This document shows, in pieces, positions 18,103 through 27,600 of a stretch of 57,950 nt of DNA (position 1 is its first letter; the number at the start of each line of letters is the position of its first letter). Position numbers and translations under genes: made by a program. The DNA lies in NCBI GenBank assembly GCA_007713595.1, contig VMRY01000028.1, forward strand, positions 1 to 57,950. Direction: 5' to 3'. The notes under the pieces are model-generated. The model made no database searches and had not been told where the DNA came from. It saw only the letters and a program-made list of their open reading frames with translations. Origin of the DNA: Sedimenticola thiotaurini. Its GTDB lineage: Bacteria > Pseudomonadota > Gammaproteobacteria > Chromatiales > Chromatiaceae.

Positions 18103-18229
18103 AAGTTTTTGTCCTTAGTTACTTGAATAAGGTCATCCTTAGAAAAATCATTAAAGACAATAAAAGTAGGTATTTATTCAGTGTCACTGCCACCACTCTA
18201 TCGGTTAATATTAGAGTGCCCCCATGGAT

Positions 18230-19336
18230 TCATGTTTCAATGGAGTCTGGCTGAACATCAGACTCCATAGATTTATACACTGTTTCATTCTCAATGTATC
18301 TTGATCCAAGGCGCACAGCATCCAGAAAGTACTCTGCATTTCTGTAGGGGCCGATGATGTAATGCGGATCACCACTCTGATCAAAAACCAGCGCAAGGAT
18401 TTTGTCCTCTTTTAGCAAAGTGGTAATCACCGATTCCAGCGAACTATCAATACCTTTCCATCCCAGGGTCTGTAGACAACTCAGATCATCTGTCGGAACA
18501 ACTAAAAGTAGTTTTTTTATAAACGACTTATCGCAGAGTTGCTCCAGCTCCCATTGTAACCCAGGGGTATCATCAAGAATCACCACAACAATACGGGCAG
18601 CACCCAACAACTCTCTCACCCTCCCTTGCCAGTCATCTGCTACATACTCACGATGGGCACCAAGGGGAGGTAACGCTTCGGTGGGACGACCAATAGCAAC
18701 CACTGGACCATACTGCCTTAGCGGATTAACAATAAACTCTTCAAATGTAATGGGTATGTCGCCAGGAATTGCTGCATCAGCATCGATCTCATCCATACGA
18801 AACGCACGTAACAGCAAGATTGGCGGGCGTGGATCCTGCTCTAGCACTTTCATTGCCTCAGGAGTTGTCAATCGCTCTCTAGTTCTGCGGGCCTTCTGGC
18901 TCGCGGCAAGCAACCGGAACAGTAAAGCAAGCCCGATTGCCGGTGACCCAAGCATCATGGCAATACTCAGCCAATCGTTCTCAACATCGATACTGGCAAT
19001 GACGATTGCAAACACTATGGGGAAAAGTGCAATAATCGCCAGGTGCAGCCCCCACACCACAAGCCTCGCTTTGAATGATCCCGGCCTTGCAGTACGTTTA
19101 TAATTCCGCAGTCGTTTCCACTGTTTCGCTAACTTCCATCTGTAACGCCTGTTCAGTTCAGCATCGACAAAACGAACCCGGCGAAACAGAGAAAAGCGAT
19201 TAACGATATAGAGCAGAATGCCAAGACCAATGATTGCCAGAAAGAGAATCCATATCAACCCGGATAACCATTCCGGCGCGTTAAACTCAACGGAAAGGAT
19301 AAAGGCCAGTAGTAAAAAACCAAGCAGTGCTTGCAT
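18230..19336 (-). CDS. Four-TM membrane protein with TIR-like cytosolic C-terminal domain (unassigned function)
   Basis: The 368-residue protein has two N-terminal membrane segments (about 1-20 and 25-45), a basic loop, two more (about 85-140), then a soluble domain of about 210 residues. The soluble part runs PPILLLRAFRMDE, FEEFIVNPLRQYGPVVAIGRP, LPPLGAHREYVADDWQGRV, ELLGAARIVVVILDDTPGLQWELEQL and KKLLLVVP. The order (leading beta-strand, a strand ending in a hydrophobic run followed by a W-E-L helix) resembles TIR or TIR-like flavodoxin folds. I see similar uncharacterised bacterial membrane proteins but no assigned name. No immune-system partner gene is adjacent. The function is unknown. 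Confidence 0.7.
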   Translation of the reverse strand: MQALLGFLLLAFILSVEFNAPEWLSGLIWILFLAIIGLGILLYIVNRFSLFRRVRFVDAELNRRYRWKLAKQWKRLRNYKRTARPGSFKARLVVWGLHLAIIALFPIVFAIVIASIDVENDWLSIAMMLGSPAIGLALLFRLLAASQKARRTRERLTTPEAMKVLEQDPRPPILLLRAFRMDEIDADAAIPGDIPITFEEFIVNPLRQYGPVVAIGRPTEALPPLGAHREYVADDWQGRVRELLGAARIVVVILDDTPGLQWELEQLCDKSFIKKLLLVVPTDDLSCLQTLGWKGIDSSLESVITTLLKEDKILALVFDQSGDPHYIIGPYRNAEYFLDAVRLGSRYIENETVYKSMESDVQPDSIET

Positions 19337-19518
19337 GACTATTAAGATAGTCGGTGATTCGTAAGATAGCCAATCACCTTTCTAGAATATGCATATCGTG
19401 AGATGAACATTCCGTCTTCAGTCTCTCTTCTCTCTTTCAGGACACCCATGTATTGACTATTTTTATTCGTATGCCACAATAGAGAACGTAAAGAAAACTA
19501 CGAACTCAAGGAATGAGT

Positions 19519-20535
19519 ATGCCAAAACCCAGAAAAGCCCTCATCAGTCTCGATGCCACACCCTACTACCACTGCGTATCACGCTGCGTCAGGCGTGCTT
19601 TTCTCTGTGGTATTGATCAACTGACTGGACGCTCTTATGAACACCGGCGAGGATGGATTGAAGAGCGACTCTTTGCACTTTCGCGATCTTTTGCAATCGC
19701 TATATCGGCCTATGCTGTCATGCATAATCACACCCATCTGGTGCTCTATGTAGATATAGAGCGTGCAACCAACTGGTCACAACGACAAGTCGTTGAACAC
19801 TGGCATGAATTATTCAGCGGCACGTTATTGAGTCAACGTTTTCTGCAAGATGAGCCATTGAGTAAGGCGGAGTGGGCACAACTGGAAACCGTCATTGAAA
19901 CCTGGCGTGAGCGTCTTCAATCAGTGAGCTGGTTTATGCGCTGCCTGAATGAGGCGATTGCCCGTCAGGCAAATGCTGAAGATGGCTGTACCGGCCGTTT
20001 CTGGGAAGGACGTTTCAAATGTCAGGCACTGCTTGATGAATCAGCACTGGCAGCTTGTATGGCCTATGTGGATCTGAACCCTGTCAGAGCGGGTATGGCA
20101 AACACACCTGAATCATCAGACTACACCTCTATCCAGCGACGCATTCGATTTGCAAAAGATCTCGATTGTTCAATCGAACCCAATTCATCTAACAACAAGG
20201 CTGCACAACCAAAAGAACTTCAGCCCTTCGTGGGTTATCCCCGTGAGCCAATGCCCAAAGGGCTACCTTTCCATCTTGTTGACTATCTGGAGCTGGTGGA
20301 CTGGACAGGGAGAGCAATTCGAGATGATAAACGAGGGGCGATTTCAGCCAATCTTACACCGATACTTACCCGTTTGCAGATTGAGCCTAAAGCATGGCTT
20401 ATCATGACCGCTTCTTTCGAGTCCCGATTCAAATCACTGGTGGGAAGGGTAGATCGCATCTCTGCTGCATGTGAGCAACTTGGGCAACGCTGGGCACAGG
20501 GTATCGGGGCTTGTCGGCAGTTGTTAACAACTTAA
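19519..20535 (+). CDS. REP-associated tyrosine transposase (RAYT, Y1/TnpA-REP family)
   Basis: From the ATG at 19519 (AAGGA site 6 bases upstream; an ATG at 19513 abuts that site) the product is 338 residues. It has the HUH motif in AYAVMHNHTHLVLYV and the helix carrying the catalytic tyrosine, ACMAYVDLNPVRAGM, together with GRFWEGRFKCQALLDE, all typical of the Y1 transposases linked to REP hairpins. It is about twice the length of minimal RAYTs, with a C-terminal extension. RAYTs are usually single-copy, vertically retained domesticated enzymes. No obvious REP pair flanks it here. A weak promoter (TTGACT 19453-19458, ACAATA 19476-19481) precedes it. Confidence 0.9.
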   Translation: MPKPRKALISLDATPYYHCVSRCVRRAFLCGIDQLTGRSYEHRRGWIEERLFALSRSFAIAISAYAVMHNHTHLVLYVDIERATNWSQRQVVEHWHELFSGTLLSQRFLQDEPLSKAEWAQLETVIETWRERLQSVSWFMRCLNEAIARQANAEDGCTGRFWEGRFKCQALLDESALAACMAYVDLNPVRAGMANTPESSDYTSIQRRIRFAKDLDCSIEPNSSNNKAAQPKELQPFVGYPREPMPKGLPFHLVDYLELVDWTGRAIRDDKRGAISANLTPILTRLQIEPKAWLIMTASFESRFKSLVGRVDRISAACEQLGQRWAQGIGACRQLLTT

Positions 20536-20836
20536 TCTACAGAATTTAATAACACATGCATTCGGATGTTCAATCCGGTGTCGTGCAGTGCTTCCTTTTT
20601 AGCTTTCCTCTGATTTTTCTCAGTACATCGCTGAAAACACCAGCCTATTCAATCGATGAACGTTTCATAATGGCTTGTTTGAACTTGCCTGGGATTTTTA
20701 TTTGCCATGAATGCATGGGTGTCTTGTTTTTATAAGCGCAACAGCTCCACTGATACTCTTTCCACTTTCGGTGCGTTGTTTTGAATCTTCAGTCATCTAA
20801 AAATACTCGACTCATTCTATGCCGATGCTGGTAGAC
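20536..20836. other. Intergenic region between RAYT and the integron cassette, no gene recognised
   Basis: These 301 bp are AT-rich and carry only stop-interrupted frames on both strands. There is no RAYT-type REP hairpin pair that I can recognise. Its right edge is the G-TTGGGC recombination point of the attC site. Confidence 0.5.
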
Positions 20837-20903
20837 GCCCAACGACCCGCTTCAACCGAGGAGGCGCGTAAGCGCCGACGTCGGCTGGAAGCGATTGTTA
20901 TAC
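20837..20903 (-). repeat. Integron attC recombination site (67 bp)
   Basis: Read on the minus strand, the site starts with R'' GTATAAC (20903-20897) and ends with R' GTTGGGC (20843-20837), matching GTTRRRY. Between them, CGCTTCCAGCCGA (20893-20881) and TCGGTTGAAGCG (20859-20848) pair along their length with one G-T wobble and one unpaired cytosine. The single extrahelical base is a hallmark of folded attC sites. A GGCGC/GCGCC hairpin with a 4-nt loop forms the central variable part. R'' is the exact complement of GTTATAC at 21572-21566, as expected for the two ends of one cassette. Confidence 0.88.
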
Positions 20904-21571
20904 GTTTCCTACCTGCCATCTCTTCCTGTAATCTGTTCTTTCTTTTGCTCTGGCAATTCATCATAAAGACTATCAATCATTTTAGGCTGAGTAATCATTG
21001 CATCTGCAATGATGTTTACTAGATGGCAAAGGTGTATAGCCGTCTCAGGTTTATCCTTTAAATCCATGACTCCTGGATGCACGGCTTCATTTCCAATTAC
21101 TCGAACGATATCTAGGCTTTTTTGTATCTTCGGGTTCAAACCTTTCTTAACCAACTCCGAAATGTCTTTATTTATATTCTTGCCACTTTCTCCTAAATGG
21201 CCGCAAAGTTTTTGAATGCATAGGCGAAGTAATGCAGCAGATCCGCGGGGAGAACGACCAATAATTGAACTAGCCTCCATGTAATCTGCCTTTATTTCAT
21301 CTGGAAGATCAGTATTTGGCAGCGGTGCTTGAGAACTTTCTGGATATACAAGGCATTCGCCAACCCATATGCCTTCATTATGACAGTGGCTGCACCAAGA
21401 AAAGGAAATACCCGCTAGGCCAGAGAATCCGCCTGAACCATATTTCGCGTAGCCGTCACTCCATAAATGGTTTGCATAAGCATTACACGTAGGGCAGTGG
21501 AATGCAGACTTTCTAAATTCCGGCGGTGTGAACGGTGTCTCCGACATTTGATTTCCTTCTTTTACGTATAA
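20843..21571 (-). mobile_element. Solitary integron gene cassette (about 729 bp)
   Basis: The cassette runs on the minus strand from G-TTATAC (cut between 21572 and 21571) through one ORF to the attC ending at G-TTGGGC (20843). The gap from the left boundary to the ATG is short (about 24 nt, with an AAGGA site). The ORF stop is 6 nt from the attC R'' box. The cassette-end core (GTTATAC) and the attC R'' box (GTATAAC) are perfectly complementary, so the excised circle would have a symmetric attC. No integrase, attI or second attC is visible in the window, so this looks like insertion at a secondary site or a relic. Confidence 0.82.
20909..21547 (-). CDS. Cassette-borne zinc-ribbon/DUF4145 (HEPN-like) protein
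   Basis: From the ATG at 21547 the protein has 212 residues. An upstream TTG-initiated extension would cross the cassette boundary and is rejected. The N-terminal part has two Cys pairs (FHCPTCNAY and WCSHCHNEG) forming a probable zinc ribbon. The C-terminal part (about 85-190) is a DUF4145 domain: RGSAALLRLCIQKLCGHLG, KSLDIVRVIGNEAVHPG. DUF4145 is a HEPN-like helical fold found in restriction, toxin and conflict proteins, but also in stand-alone proteins of unknown role. It has higher AT content than its neighbours. It is carried inside an integron cassette and has no promoter of its own evident. Confidence 0.82.
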   Translation of the reverse strand: MSETPFTPPEFRKSAFHCPTCNAYANHLWSDGYAKYGSGGFSGLAGISFSWCSHCHNEGIWVGECLVYPESSQAPLPNTDLPDEIKADYMEASSIIGRSPRGSAALLRLCIQKLCGHLGESGKNINKDISELVKKGLNPKIQKSLDIVRVIGNEAVHPGVMDLKDKPETAIHLCHLVNIIADAMITQPKMIDSLYDELPEQKKEQITGRDGR

Positions 21572-21807
21572 CAGTTGATTATCCAGCCCGCACATTGAAG
21601 ACAATATACGGCTGTAGAATATATTGACGATTCCGACAGTTTGTTCTACGCACTATATTTCCCATTAAACAAAGGGCAGGCTTGAAAGGAGGACGACGAA
21701 AGCAGTGTTTCAGCATCCCGCCAAGCAGTTATTCCCTAATATCTCAACAGGTTATCAGAGAATTTAAAGCAGATGAACCATTTTCTTGGTTTATATATGA
21801 GGCAGGC

Positions 21808-23295
21808 TTAGTCAGAAGGGATAAAAGTCTCAGCCAACGGCAGGACAATCGTGAAGCGAGTCCCTTTGCCAAGGGCGGATGTGACCTGAATATCACCCTG
21901 TTGCAGGGTCATGATGCGTTTGGCAATGGCGAGCCCCAGACCGGCGTGATCACCCGAGCTGCTCTTGCCACCAGACTGAAAGAAGGGTTCAAAGATACTT
22001 GCGATCTCTTCAGGATTAATACCACATCCGGTATCTTCAACACTGATGACCACCCCCTTATCCGAGTCCTCCAGATACAGAGTAATCAGGCCATTAGACG
22101 GTGTATGGGTGAAGGCATTTTCAATCAGGTTTTCCAGCACTCGTTCGGTCAAGCCTATATCGGCGTATACAAATGGCAGCATGGGTGGTGGCGTCATACT
22201 GAGCTGTATCTGCTGCTGGTTGGCACGCAGTTGGTATTTCTGCACCACATCCTGAACCAATTCGGCGGGAGGAAAAGGTTCACAGTTGGGTTGTGTCTCG
22301 CGCGCATCCAGGCTGGCCAGTTCAAACAGCTCTGATACTTGCTTGGAGAGACGTTTGGCCTGACGCAAGGCTATACCCGTGTACTCCTTGCGCTCTGATT
22401 CACCCATCTCTTCACCCTTCAGTTCGAGTGATTCAAGGTAGCCCATCATGGAAGCAAGTGGCGTTCTGAGATCATGCGATACTTGCGCAACGAGTTTTCG
22501 GCGCAGGCTGTCCTGTTCTTTCAACTGACCCAACTGTCCCTTGATATGCTCCGCCATCTGATCAAAGGTAGCACCGAGCTGATCCACTTCATCACTGGAT
22601 GTTGCATGTTCCAATAGATAGGGTTGATGTGAAGTGAAGTTACTTTGGTGAAAGGTGGCAATTAAATTCGACAACCGATGTAATCGACGGGTTAGTAAAC
22701 GCAGTACAATCAGCCCGGCCAGCAGACCAAGCCCGAGGCTGGCCACCACTGCCCAGCCGCTGAGTCGCATAAAGTAACTTTCACGCACCACTTTATCGAC
22801 CGTATCAAACTCTTCGCCACGCAATACCACGTAGAGGTAGCCTTCGGGATTATCCGTGGTTGGTACCGGTGTCACGGAGAAGGCCTTCTGTCCATCGTGA
22901 CTGCGTGGATCATCGCCCAGCAAGGGATAACTTTCAGCGCCAGCCAGAAAGGTCATGAGTGGTTCGAGTGAGACATGATTGCGTTTTACTTTTCCTGGAT
23001 CTGCAGAGTAGGCCAGGATCTTCCCTTGCAGATCCAATAGATAGATCTCGATACTGGGGTTGATGACCATGTATTGGTGAAAGGTCTCTTTCAGGGCCTC
23101 TTGATTAAGTCGCCCCTCTTCCACCAGGTTTCTATCTGCCACCAGATTTCGAGCCAGCTCTTTATTAAAGGCTTGGTTGACTTCTTGCAGATAGTAACGG
23201 GTAGCCGAGGTACTGATCAGGGCGTAGAGCAGGCCGATGGTGACAAACAACACCACCAGTCCCGCCGCCAGTTTTGCGTAGAGTGTCCTCAGCAT
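21808..23295 (-). CDS. Two-component sensor histidine kinase
   Basis: The 495-residue kinase has membrane segment one (about 8-28), a periplasmic sensor of about 145 residues, and membrane segment two (about 178-200). HAMP, HisKA and HATPase follow. The phospho-acceptor His is in LVAQVSHDLRTPLASMMGYLESL (near 275). The ATP-binding boxes are NLIENAFTHTP (N), VEDTGCGI (G1) and GLGLAIAKRI (G2). The sensed signal is unknown. Its ATG overlaps the response-regulator stop by 7 bp, so the pair is translationally coupled, and the Met-rich secreted peptide gene upstream is a candidate target. Confidence 0.93.
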   Translation of the reverse strand: MLRTLYAKLAAGLVVLFVTIGLLYALISTSATRYYLQEVNQAFNKELARNLVADRNLVEEGRLNQEALKETFHQYMVINPSIEIYLLDLQGKILAYSADPGKVKRNHVSLEPLMTFLAGAESYPLLGDDPRSHDGQKAFSVTPVPTTDNPEGYLYVVLRGEEFDTVDKVVRESYFMRLSGWAVVASLGLGLLAGLIVLRLLTRRLHRLSNLIATFHQSNFTSHQPYLLEHATSSDEVDQLGATFDQMAEHIKGQLGQLKEQDSLRRKLVAQVSHDLRTPLASMMGYLESLELKGEEMGESERKEYTGIALRQAKRLSKQVSELFELASLDARETQPNCEPFPPAELVQDVVQKYQLRANQQQIQLSMTPPPMLPFVYADIGLTERVLENLIENAFTHTPSNGLITLYLEDSDKGVVISVEDTGCGINPEEIASIFEPFFQSGGKSSSGDHAGLGLAIAKRIMTLQQGDIQVTSALGKGTRFTIVLPLAETFIPSD

Positions 23296-23996
23296 CGCTC
23301 TGCAAACTTATAGCCAACACCCCATACAGTGAGGATGTACTGGGGGTTGGCCACATCCGCTTCTATCTTGATGCGCAGTCGATTGATATGGGTATTGACG
23401 GTATGCTCATAGCCTTCGTGGTTGTAGCCCCAGACAGAATCCAGTAGTTGTACCCGGCTGTAGACAGTGCCGGGATTGCTGGCGAAGTGCAGCAGCAGGT
23501 CAAACTCCCGTGCAGTGAGTTCAACCGGTTTGCCTCTTACCTCTACCTGATGGCGAGTGACGTCGATGCGGATATCTCCGCACTCTATTAACTGCTGTTT
23601 GGATGGTTCACTCTTGGCCTTGGTGAGTGCAGCCGTTCTGCGAAACAGTGCCTTGATACGTGCCTGCAACTCAAGCACGCTAAACGGTTTGGTGAGATAG
23701 TCATCTGCACCCATCTCCAAACCCACAACACGATCCAGCTCAGACGATTTGGCGGTCAGCATCAGGATGGGTACATACCCTTCCCCACTGCGAATTTCAC
23801 GACAGATGGCCAGACCATCCATTCCGGGCAGCATAAGATCCAACACCACCATGTCGTAGTGACCCTTTTTGAAAGTGGTTAGCCCCTTACTGCCATCGCT
23901 AACAATATCGGCTTGGCAGTCAATGTCATTGAGATGCATCTGCACCAGCCGGGCGATGTCCGGGTCATCCTCAATGATCAGCACTTGATGGGTCAT
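23289..23996 (-). CDS. OmpR/PhoB family response regulator
   Basis: The 235-residue regulator has a receiver domain (about 1-120) with the acidic pair in IIEDDPD, the phospho-acceptor Asp in MVVLDLMLPGMDG, the Thr in LMLTAKS and the Lys in YLTKPFS. The C-terminal winged helix (about 140-230) ends with YEHTVNTHINRLRIKIE and YILTVWGVGYKFA, as in OmpR-type DNA-binding domains. It is the first gene of the kinase pair. The 159-bp gap upstream and the repeat-peptide gene in the same orientation suggest one regulon. Confidence 0.95.
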   Translation of the reverse strand: MTHQVLIIEDDPDIARLVQMHLNDIDCQADIVSDGSKGLTTFKKGHYDMVVLDLMLPGMDGLAICREIRSGEGYVPILMLTAKSSELDRVVGLEMGADDYLTKPFSVLELQARIKALFRRTAALTKAKSEPSKQQLIECGDIRIDVTRHQVEVRGKPVELTAREFDLLLHFASNPGTVYSRVQLLDSVWGYNHEGYEHTVNTHINRLRIKIEADVANPQYILTVWGVGYKFAERC

Positions 23997-24155
23997 GGGG
24001 GTTCTCAGGATCTGCTTTTCTTTGTTTTATCATACATGGGATAGGATGGCTATTCACTGCAGAGCGGTATTATTTGATGTCGCCTGTTGCGCTAATTCAG
24101 AACATAAAGCGCCGATCGGCTGATTGAAGATCCAAGCCGATCGGCTCAGATGGGT

Positions 24156-24413
24156 TTACATTTTCTTTTTATCCATCATTTTCTTTTCCATCTTATCTTC
24201 CATCATGGGCTTCTTCTCCATTTTATCCATCTTGTTGTCCATCATCGGTTTCTTATCCATCTTGTCATCCATCATGGGCTTCTTTTCCATCCCCATATAC
24301 ATGATTGGATTACCAGAGCCATCTTTGACCATATCGGCAGCCGTAGCCACTGAGATGACGGAGGACAGTAAAACGATGGAACAGATTTTCAGTGCATCGA
24401 TTGATTTATTCAT
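24156..24413 (-). CDS. Secreted Met/Lys/Asp-repeat peptide (penta-MxKDx-like)
   Basis: The 85-residue protein has a signal peptide (KICSIVLLSSVISVATAA, cleavage after about residue 26). The mature part is almost entirely low complexity: three copies of KKPMM[DE][DN]KM separated by DKME-type linkers, ending KMMDKKKM. About a third of the mature residues are methionine. It resembles the pentapeptide MXKDX repeat proteins of proteobacteria. Methionine-rich exported peptides can bind Cu(I) or other soft metals, but this is not shown. It is transcribed just upstream of the response regulator/kinase pair in the same direction. Confidence 0.75.
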   Translation of the reverse strand: MNKSIDALKICSIVLLSSVISVATAADMVKDGSGNPIMYMGMEKKPMMDDKMDKKPMMDNKMDKMEKKPMMEDKMEKKMMDKKKM

Positions 24414-24560
24414 GAGTTTCTCCCTGTTTGTCTATTTGCCAAGAGGCAGCTTGACCAGTAGCGACCTGTCATAGGCAGATGCCATGCTATTGGCTTAAGC
24501 GTATTAAACAGGGGAGAGATCCAGTGGGAATCACAGAATGTTCACAATTTTATAACGGCT

Positions 24561-24600
24561 AAAAAGAGACTACCCACCCTTCGTTAAAAAGGGCGGGTAG
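24561..24600 (-). terminator. Rho-independent terminator of the glutamate dehydrogenase gene
   Basis: On the minus strand the arms CTACCCGCCCTT (24600-24589) and AAGGGTGGGTAG (24581-24570) pair at 11 of 12 positions around a 7-nt loop and run into TCTCTTTTT. It starts 13 bp after the stop codon. Confidence 0.9.
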
Positions 24601-24613
24601 TAGTAGTGAAGTA

Positions 24614-27600
24614 TCAGATATCCGATTTCAACAGAGAGCCAACACCGGCCACGACCACAGAGAGCATGGCAAAATCAACCGAGGTACGGGACCGCAAGTC
24701 GGTTATCATTCTGGCGTGTCGGTCATAGGCGAAGCGACTCTCTTCCGCCCAATGCTCAATCATCTTTTTCGCGCTCTTCTGTTTCTTAACAGTCACCAGG
24801 ATTTGCGATGTCAGATCCCGCTGGTGTTTATTCAAGGTGTCGATCAGACGGGTCTTGGCCATGGTATGCCAATGCGTCTGAACAGAGAGTTTTGCTATCT
24901 GATCACGCACCCAATGAAACTCCAGCGTAGCGCCAAGATTAAAGTAGAGTGATGCCGCCGTCTCGATTGCAACTTTGCGTTGTTTGGAAACCTCTACCAG
25001 ATCCATCGAGGAGGAGAGCATCATCATGCGACTGACCTGCTGTGCCAGCTCTCGGGGAACCCCTGCTGCCATGTAATATTTAATCTGCTTATTCAGGGCC
25101 AGACGATCTTTCGCTGCCAATGGTTTCGGCATATGTTCGGCCAAATCCTGAACACCCTTCTGGAAATACTCCACCAGATCTTTTATGACAATATTGCTCT
25201 GACGGCTGCGCAGAATCCAGATGACACTCTGTTCCAGCAGGCCGGCGATCATGCGCATCATCTCCAGCTGTGCTGATGAGGGGACTTGATTGTCCAGTGC
25301 CTCTATCTGCTCCCACAGCTCATCCGTCGAAAAGATTTTACTGGCAGAGAGATAGGCCCGGGTGACACCAGCTATGTTTGTCCCTACCTCTTCACGCACC
25401 CGAAAACCAAAACCGGGGCCGATGTGATCGACAATGCTGTTGGTCAGATGGGTTGATATGATCTCGCGCTTCAGTTGATGATTAAGCATCTCCTTGCTGA
25501 ACCGTTCACCCAGCACTTTGGGGAAATAGTCTAGCAACTCGGTCTCCAAGAAGGAATCATCCGGTATGTCCGAATGAATTAACGCATCGAAATAGGTCAT
25601 CTTGCTGTAGGCCAGCAGGACCGCCACTTCGGGTTTTGTCAGCCCCCTATTGGCGGCCTGGCGCTCTGCAATGGCCTTTTTACTTGGCAGATACTCCAGT
25701 TCACGATTAATTCGTCCCTCATTCTCCAGATAATCAATAAAGCGGGCATGTTCATTCAGACGAACTGGCGCTTCTGAAACCACCATACTAATGGCCTGTG
25801 TCTGGGCATAGTTATCCGCCAGCACCAGATCGCCCACCTCATCGGTCATATCGGCCAACAGGGTATTACGCTGTTTGACAGTCATATCACCACTGGCAAC
25901 TATCTGCCCGAGCAGGATCTTGATATTGACCTCGTGGTCGGAACAGTCCACACCCGCTGAGTTGTCGACCGCATCCGTATAGATCAAACCGCCCTTACTG
26001 GAAAACTCAACGCGACCCAATTGGGTCACACCCAGGTTGCCTCCCTCTCCAAAGACCTTGCAACGCAGTTCATTGCCATTGACGCGCAATGCATCATTGG
26101 CCTTGTCACCAACCTGTTCATGGCTCTCCTGTTCAGATTTCACATAAGTACCAATGCCACCATTCCAGATCAGATCAACCGGCGCTTTCAGTAGCAAGTG
26201 AATCAGTTCTGTCGGTGTCAGCTTGTCCACTTTCGCGCCCACCATCGCCTTCACCTCTTCTGTCAGGGTGATGGACTTGGCGCTTCTTGAGTAGATGCCG
26301 CCGCCTTTTGAGATAAGCTTTTTGTTGTAGTCTTCCCAGCTGGAGCGCGGCAGTACAAACATACGCTCACGTTCGATAAAGGAAGCCTCTGGATCCGGGT
26401 CAGGATCAAGAAAGATATGCATATGATTAAATGCCGCAACCAGCTTGATATGTCGGGAGAGCAGCATGCCGTTACCAAACACATCTCCGGCCATATCACC
26501 AATACCGACCACCCGGAAATCAGTGGTCTGAATATTTACACCCAGTTCGCGGAAGTTGCGTTTCACCGACTCCCATGCACCCCGGGCGGTGATACCCATC
26601 TTTTTGTGGTCATAGCCTACCGACCCACCAGAGGCAAAGGCATCACTCAGCCAGTAGCCGTACTCATCCGCCACCCCATTGGCAATATCGGAGAAAGTCG
26701 CTGTACCTTTATCCGCGGCCACCACCAGGTAGGGATCATCTTCGTCATAGCGTATTACATCGAGCGGGGGTATGACTTTGCCATCTTTCAGATTGTCAGT
26801 GATGTCCAACATGCCTTTCAGCAAGGTGCGATAGCAGTACACCACCTCTTCCATCATCTTGTCACGCTCCAGCCCAATCAGCGGCTGTTTGACAATAAAT
26901 CCACCTTTTGAACCGACCGGCACGATGACGGTATTTTTAACCATCTGCGCCTTCATCAGACCCAGCACCTCGGTTCTGAAATCCTCCATACGATCTGACC
27001 AGCGCAGTCCGCCGCGAGCTACCTTGCCGCCTCGTAGATGCACCCCTTCCATACGGGATGAAAAGACAAAGATCTCAAACATTGGCATCGGCAACGGCAT
27101 GCCGTTCACCTGCCGTGGATCGACCTTGAACGACACATAGGATTTGGTCTTTCCCTCTGCATCTTTCTGGAAGAAGTTAGTCCGCAGTGTAGATTGAATA
27201 ATATTTACATAGGTACGCAGGATGCGATCCTGATCCAGACTTACTACCGCCTCTAGCAGGGTTTCAATCTTCTGTAGAATCGCCTCGACTGCCCCTGGCT
27301 TGGGTCTGTTTTCCGGGTTAAATTTCAGATTGAACAGATCCACCAGGAGACGGGTGATATTTGCATTGTGGGTCAAACTCTCAATGATGTAGGAGCGGCT
27401 ATAGGGGATCTTGATCTGTTTGAAGTAACGGCCATAAGCCCGCAACAGGACAACCTCTTTCCACCTCAGACCGGCCGCCAATACCAGTTGATTGAAGCCA
27501 TCATTGTCTACCTCGCCCTGCCATACCTTGAGAAACGCCTCCTGGAACAGCTGGTTGCTCTCATCCGTCAGACTGCCAGAGCCGTCGGAGTAGTTCATTG

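Noticed and set aside
18402-19103. 233-codon plus-strand ORF
   Set aside because: Antisense to the TIR-like membrane protein; Ser/Arg-rich composition typical of a shadow frame.
19337-20836. Complete insertion sequence around the RAYT
   Set aside because: No terminal inverted repeats or target duplications were found; RAYTs usually stand alone as domesticated genes.
21548-21604. TTG-initiated extension of the DUF4145 gene
   Set aside because: It would cross the cassette boundary at 21571/21572; the internal ATG at 21547 has a good ribosome site.
21682-22335. 217-codon plus-strand ORF
   Set aside because: It is antisense to the C-terminal part of the histidine kinase, whose N, G1 and G2 boxes are intact.
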